Assembly (NCBI GenBank): GCA_946481355.1
Contig: CAMLNH010000095.1
Location: 1-8,860, forward strand
Direction of reading: 5' to 3'
DNA from: an uncultured Curvibacter sp.
GTDB lineage: Bacteria > Pseudomonadota > Gammaproteobacteria > Burkholderiales > Burkholderiaceae
Length of the DNA: 8,860 bases
Below, one piece after another: positions 6,914 to 8,860 of the stretch. Below the pieces are notes generated by a model. That model saw nothing but the letters and a program-made list of their open reading frames with translations. It had not been told where the DNA came from and did not search any database. The translations under genes and the position numbers were made by a program. Positions within the stretch are counted from its first letter, which is position 1, and each line of letters begins with the position of its first letter.

Positions 6914-7354
6914 TCAGCGTACGAACTGGTGAATGGCGGCCGTGACCACGCCCCAGATCTCCAGCGTCTGGCCATCCGTGGGCACGATCTCGGGATAGGC
7001 CGGGTTAGCGGGCTGCAGCTTGACGCGACCCCCGCGCTGCCACAAGGTCTTGACGGTGAATTCCCCGTCGACCACGGCCACCACCACATGCTGGTGACGC
7101 GGTACGAGGGCACGATCCACCACGAGAATGTCGTCGTCCAGGATGCCGGCGCCCACCATGGAGTGGCCGCGCGCGCGCAACAGGAAGGTGGCTTGCGGAT
7201 GCATGACGAGTTCACGCGTGAGGTCAACGCGCTGCCCGCCCAGGTCTTCAGCCGGCGAAGGAAAGCCTGCGGTTACGCGGTTGTCCAGCCTCTGCACGCC
7301 GGTTGCCGGGGCCGCAGAGGCATGCTCCTGAGCCAGCGATAAAATACTGTTCAT
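6914..7354 (-). CDS. umuD: Self-cleaving polymerase V accessory protein
   Basis: S24-family (LexA-like) protein. RecA-nucleoprotein filaments trigger its self-cleavage to UmuD', which then binds UmuC to form DNA polymerase V. The product is 146 residues, slightly longer than E. coli UmuD (139). The predicted cleavage bond is Ala29-Gly30 in VTAGFPSP. The catalytic dyad is Ser65 (ARGHSMVGAG) and Lys102 (GEFTVKTL). All three lie five residues later than the E. coli positions (24/25, 60, 97), so the extra length is at the N-terminus only. The Ala-Gly bond is the LexA-like version rather than the Cys-Gly of E. coli UmuD. There is no LexA-type winged-helix DNA-binding domain, which excludes a LexA repressor. 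The ATG at 7354 overlaps the LexA box and follows a TATACT element by six bases, so translation may start at or very near the RNA 5' end. Confidence 0.96.
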   Translation of the reverse strand: MNSILSLAQEHASAAPATGVQRLDNRVTAGFPSPAEDLGGQRVDLTRELVMHPQATFLLRARGHSMVGAGILDDDILVVDRALVPRHQHVVVAVVDGEFTVKTLWQRGGRVKLQPANPAYPEIVPTDGQTLEIWGVVTAAIHQFVR

Positions 7355-7364
7355 ATTTACAGTA
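7345..7364 (-). promoter_or_regulatory. LexA operator (SOS box) of umuDC
   Basis: Plus-strand TACTGTTCATATTTACAGTA reads TACTGT-N8-ACAGTA on the minus strand, with the full CTGT-N8-ACAG core and outer TA/TA pairs of the proteobacterial LexA consensus. The umuD ATG (7354-7352) lies inside the box, and the box overlaps the TATACT -10 element, so bound LexA would block RNA polymerase. Confidence 0.96.
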
Positions 7365-7388
7365 TACCGCTGCAGGCCTTACTGATCA
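7361..7388 (-). promoter_or_regulatory. umuDC promoter
   Basis: The minus strand shows TATACT (7366-7361), matching five of six -10 bases. TGATCA (7388-7383) sits 16 bases upstream and matches only three of six -35 bases. A weak -35 is common at tightly repressed SOS promoters. The predicted RNA start falls at about 7355-7353, on the umuD start codon. Confidence 0.65.
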
Positions 7389-7418
7389 TGGTTCTCAGTC
7401 CCATTCCTTAAGACCATG

Positions 7419-7430
7419 TGCTTGCAAGCA
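7419..7430. other. 12-bp perfect palindrome upstream of bfr
   Basis: TGCTTGCAAGCA reads the same on both strands and covers the candidate -35 of bfr. Just left of it, CATGGT (7387-7392) and ACCATG (7413-7418) form a 6-bp inverted repeat around 20 bases. Either could be an operator, but I recognise no known factor for them. Confidence 0.4.
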
Positions 7431-7449
7431 ACGCGCTTTGCACGACAAT
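7422..7449 (+). promoter_or_regulatory. Candidate bfr promoter
   Basis: TTGCAA (7422-7427), 16 bases, then GACAAT (7444-7449): each hexamer matches four of six sigma-70 bases. It would give a 5' leader of about 30 bases before the bfr ATG. No Fur-like site is seen on this side, unlike in front of bfd. Confidence 0.4.
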
Positions 7450-7486
7450 GCGGGCTGTCTGCCACAACAACGAAAAGGAAAGTCCC

Positions 7487-7963
7487 ATGAAAGGTGACAC
7501 CCAAGCCATCGCCCATCTGCAGGCCCAGCTCAAGAACGAGCTGACCGCCATCAACCAGTATTTCGTGCACTACCGCATGCTCAAGCACTGGGGCCTGGAC
7601 AAGCTGGCCAAGAAGGAATACGAGGAGTCGATCGGCGAGATGAAGCACGCCGACAAGCTCATGGACCGCATCTTCACGCTGGATGGCCTGCCCAACCTGC
7701 AGGACTTGGGCAAGCTCAACATCGGCGAGAACGTGCCCGAGATCCTGCGCAGCGATCTGGCGCTGGAGACCGGCGCGCAGGCCACCATCAAGGACGGCAT
7801 CGCCCACTGCGAGAAGGTGCGTGACTATGTCTCGCGCGACCTGCTGCAGGAGATCCTGGACGACACCGAGGAGCACATCGACTTCCTCGAGACCCAGATC
7901 GAGCTGATCGAGAAGGTGGGCCTGCAGAACTACCTGCAGAGCCAGATGGGCGAAGTCTCCTGA
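7487..7963 (+). CDS. bfr: Bacterioferritin
   Basis: Heme-containing ferritin that forms a 24-subunit cytoplasmic shell, oxidises Fe(II) and stores it as mineral. The product is 158 residues, the same length as E. coli Bfr, and the two align without gaps from memory. Met52 (EMKH) is the heme axial ligand. Ferroxidase ligands Glu18, Glu51, His54, Glu94 and His130 are present, and Tyr25 is kept. The remaining ligand position, 127, is Thr instead of Glu (DDTEEH where E. coli has RDEEGH). Inner-surface iron residues His46 and Asp50 of E. coli are Glu and Gly here. The start ATG has AAGGA (7475-7479) seven bases upstream and the family MKGD N-terminus. It is divergent from umuD, and convergent with bfd, whose product releases its iron; the two genes share the terminator that follows. 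With heme-site Met kept, it should still bind heme between subunits. Confidence 0.97.
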   Translation: MKGDTQAIAHLQAQLKNELTAINQYFVHYRMLKHWGLDKLAKKEYEESIGEMKHADKLMDRIFTLDGLPNLQDLGKLNIGENVPEILRSDLALETGAQATIKDGIAHCEKVRDYVSRDLLQEILDDTEEHIDFLETQIELIEKVGLQNYLQSQMGEVS

Positions 7964-7988
7964 CCTGCTCTGCGCCTTGCGCCAAAAC

Positions 7989-8018
7989 AAAAGGGCTACG
8001 CACTGCGTAGCCCTTTTT
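7989..8018. terminator. Bidirectional intrinsic terminator between bfr and bfd
   Basis: A 13-bp stem (7989-8001 with 8005-8017, core GGGCTACGC/GCGTAGCCC) closes an ACT loop. TTTTT follows on the plus strand, and AAAACAAAA (7984-7992) on the left gives a T-tract for minus-strand RNA. It lies 25 bases after bfr and 18 bases beyond the bfd stop, so it can end both convergent transcripts. Confidence 0.92.
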
Positions 8019-8035
8019 GCTGGGGGTGGCGCAGA

Positions 8036-8269
8036 TCAGGCGGCAACAGCCAGCTGGATGCTGCGGCCGACGCCGAGCTCCTGGCTCAGGTGGGCGATCT
8101 TGGGGCCGCCGCTGCGGCACTCGGACCAGAGGGCGCGGGCGCAGCCTTCGCACTTGCCGCACTGGGTGGCCACGCCCAGCTCGAGCTGGATGTCGTCAAA
8201 CGCTGCGCCGGCACGGGCGGCGCGCGCAATGGTCTGGTCAGAGACGCGGTGGCAGACGCAAACAATCAT
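8036..8269 (-). CDS. bfd: Bacterioferritin-associated ferredoxin
   Basis: Small [2Fe-2S] protein that docks on bacterioferritin near its heme and passes electrons to the core, so that stored Fe(III) leaves as Fe(II). The product is 77 residues (E. coli Bfd has 64). The cluster ligands follow the family pattern: Cys4 and Cys6 in MIVCVCHRVSD, then Cys37 and Cys40 in TQCGKCEGCAR. A fifth cysteine, Cys43, is also present. The C-terminal region after about residue 55 is longer than in E. coli and less conserved. The ATG at 8269 is fixed by the MIVCVC start; no Shine-Dalgarno is visible in the roughly 25-base leader. The gene sits tail to tail with bfr rather than directly upstream of it as in E. 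coli. The overlapping Fur-like site and strong promoter predict induction when iron is scarce, as for bfd in Pseudomonas. Confidence 0.95.
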   Translation of the reverse strand: MIVCVCHRVSDQTIARAARAGAAFDDIQLELGVATQCGKCEGCARALWSECRSGGPKIAHLSQELGVGRSIQLAVAA

Positions 8270-8297
8270 GACTGGGCAAAGACGGGTTAAAAGGTTC

Positions 8298-8316
8298 GCA
8301 AATGATAATGGTTCGT
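8298..8316 (-). promoter_or_regulatory. Fur-box-like operator of bfd
   Basis: GCAAATGATAATGGTTCGT matches 12 of 19 bases of the GATAATGATAATCATTATC Fur consensus, with one perfect GATAAT hexamer in the centre. It covers the -10 of the bfd promoter, where iron-loaded Fur would repress. Confidence 0.65.
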
Positions 8317-8330
8317 ACTACAAATGCCAA
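8302..8330 (-). promoter_or_regulatory. bfd sigma-70 promoter
   Basis: On the minus strand TTGGCA (8330-8325), a 17-base spacer and TATCAT (8307-8302) match five of six bases in each hexamer with ideal spacing. RNA should start near 8295 and give a leader of about 25 bases before bfd. This is the best-formed sigma-70 promoter in the window. Confidence 0.8.
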
Positions 8331-8386
8331 GCCCATCCCCCTACCGGGCCAGGGAGATATCGCCGCAGAAACTGGCTAAAACCCCA

Positions 8387-8414
8387 GGAACTTTGTGCTT
8401 AGCACTCTCTCGAA
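8387..8414 (+). promoter_or_regulatory. Candidate sigma-E (RpoE) promoter of rpoH
   Basis: GGAACTT (8387-8393) is a full match to the -35 motif of RpoE-type sigma factors. Sixteen bases later TCGAA (8410-8414) resembles the -10 (TCTGA/TCAAA). RNA would start near 8420, within the right arm of CIRCE. E. coli rpoH also has an RpoE promoter. The -10 is imperfect, so this is a hypothesis. Confidence 0.45.
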
Positions 8415-8425
8415 GAGAGTGCTAA
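8399..8425 (+). promoter_or_regulatory. CIRCE operator (HrcA site) of rpoH
   Basis: The arms TTAGCACTC (8399-8407) and GAGTGCTAA (8417-8425) are exact CIRCE half-sites separated by the standard nine bases. HrcA repressor binds this element at heat-shock genes and lets go on heat stress. It sits 32 bases before the rpoH ATG and overlaps both candidate promoters. Confidence 0.97.
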
Positions 8426-8428
8426 TAT
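8399..8428 (+). promoter_or_regulatory. Candidate sigma-70 promoter of rpoH inside CIRCE
   Basis: TTAGCA (8399-8404), an 18-base spacer and TAATAT (8423-8428) form a weak promoter that gains an extended -10 TG at 8420-8421. The hexamers match four and three of six bases. CIRCE elements usually overlap the vegetative promoter they control, which fits this placement. Confidence 0.45.
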
Positions 8429-8457
8429 TTGCGCCTGCTTCCGAAAGGAGTCTTGGA

Positions 8458-8860
8458 ATGACTGCTCTGACTGCCACCTCCGGTTCCGCCCTGACCGTTG
8501 CCAACCCCTGGGGCCTGGTGCCCCCGCTGGGCAATCTGGACGCCTATATCACGGCCGTCAACCGCATGCCCATGCTCACCCAGGAAGAGGAGCAGGAGTA
8601 CGCACGCAAGTTCCGGGACACCGATGATCTTGACGCTGCCGGTAAGTTGGTGCTCTCTCATCTGCGTCTGGTCGTGTCGGTCTCGCGGCAGTACCTGGGC
8701 TATGGTCTGCCTCATGGCGACCTGATCCAGGAGGGCAATGTGGGCCTGATGAAGGCCGTCAAGCGCTTCGACCCCGACCAGGGCGTGCGTCTGGTCAGCT
8801 ATGCGCTGCACTGGATCAAGGCCGAGATCCACGAATACATCCTGAAGAACTGGCGCATGG
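8458..8860 (+). CDS. rpoH: Heat-shock sigma factor RpoH (sigma-32), 3' end outside window
   Basis: Alternative sigma factor that directs RNA polymerase to heat-shock promoters (chaperones, proteases). The first 134 codons are present and the frame is open at the window end; a full protein of about 300 residues is expected. [20 protein letters not shown] is the N-terminal region 1.2, followed by sigma region 2 with [31 protein letters not shown] and [29 protein letters not shown], which contains the core-binding and -10 recognition helices. The sequence [16 protein letters not shown] is characteristic of RpoH rather than RpoD or RpoS. The ATG at 8458 has AAGGAG (8445-8450) seven bases upstream. 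The RpoH box and region 4 are not visible. Transcription is predicted to be repressed by HrcA through CIRCE and perhaps activated by RpoE. The gene is divergent from bfd, with 188 bases between the start codons. Confidence 0.97.
   Translation, partial: MTALTATSGSALTVANPWGLVPPLGNLDAYITAVNRMPMLTQEEEQEYARKFRDTDDLDAAGKLVLSHLRLVVSVSRQYLGYGLPHGDLIQEGNVGLMKAVKRFDPDQGVRLVSYALHWIKAEIHEYILKNWRM

Noticed and set aside
5659..6945. Plus-strand open frames opposite umuC (5659-6387 and 6406-6945)
   Set aside because: They are shadows of the well-supported umuC gene and show no motifs of their own.
6901..7227. 109-codon N-terminal extension of umuC
   Set aside because: It lies wholly over umuD in another frame, has a Trp/Ser/Arg-rich composition with no family match, and GTG 6900 has an ideal Shine-Dalgarno.
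1..8860. Mobile element, phage, toxin-antitoxin, CRISPR or defence system
   Set aside because: No transposase, integrase, terminal inverted repeats, spaced repeat array or typical defence proteins were seen; nearly all coding space is taken by recognised housekeeping or stress genes.

Overview
The window looks like a chromosomal segment of a high-GC betaproteobacterium, most likely Burkholderiales and probably near Comamonadaceae. This rests on recognising protein families and their order (hemA-prfA-prmC, a CIRCE-controlled rpoH, a ugpQ-type phosphodiesterase) and on strong GC bias at third codon positions. No database search was run. Every gene matches a known family except one small membrane protein. 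I see no phage, insertion sequence, CRISPR array, tRNA or rRNA. No stretch longer than 300 bases lacks a gene; the largest gap (8270-8457) is dense with regulatory sites.

Left part (1-2198): the 3' end of a glycerophosphodiester phosphodiesterase gene is followed by two related small outer-membrane beta-barrel genes on the plus strand. A strong intrinsic terminator separates the two barrels. A 92-codon membrane-protein gene of unknown function converges on them from the minus strand.

Middle part (2257-5595): hemA (first committed step of tetrapyrrole synthesis), prfA (release factor 1) and prmC (methylase of release-factor GGQ glutamine) run in one direction. hemA has a TATAAT element seven bases before its ATG and no Shine-Dalgarno, so its mRNA may be leaderless. 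Convergent to prmC, on the minus strand, is umuDC (DNA polymerase V). Its LexA box is a full CTGT-N8-ACAG site lying across the umuD start codon, so the operon is clearly SOS-controlled.

Right part (7355-8860): bfr (bacterioferritin) and bfd (its ferredoxin partner for iron release) face each other tail to tail across one terminator that works on both strands. bfd has a good sigma-70 promoter overlapped by a Fur-box-like site, which predicts iron-repressed expression. The other side of that intergenic region drives rpoH (heat-shock sigma factor, cut by the window end). A perfect CIRCE operator for HrcA lies there, and a candidate sigma-E promoter is woven through it.

The window therefore holds core genes with interesting regulation rather than a new biological system. 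The points most worth a second look are the CIRCE plus sigma-E-like control of rpoH, the Fur-like control of bfd in a tail-to-tail bfr/bfd pair, the natural E127 to T change in the bacterioferritin ferroxidase centre, and the two likely leaderless starts.
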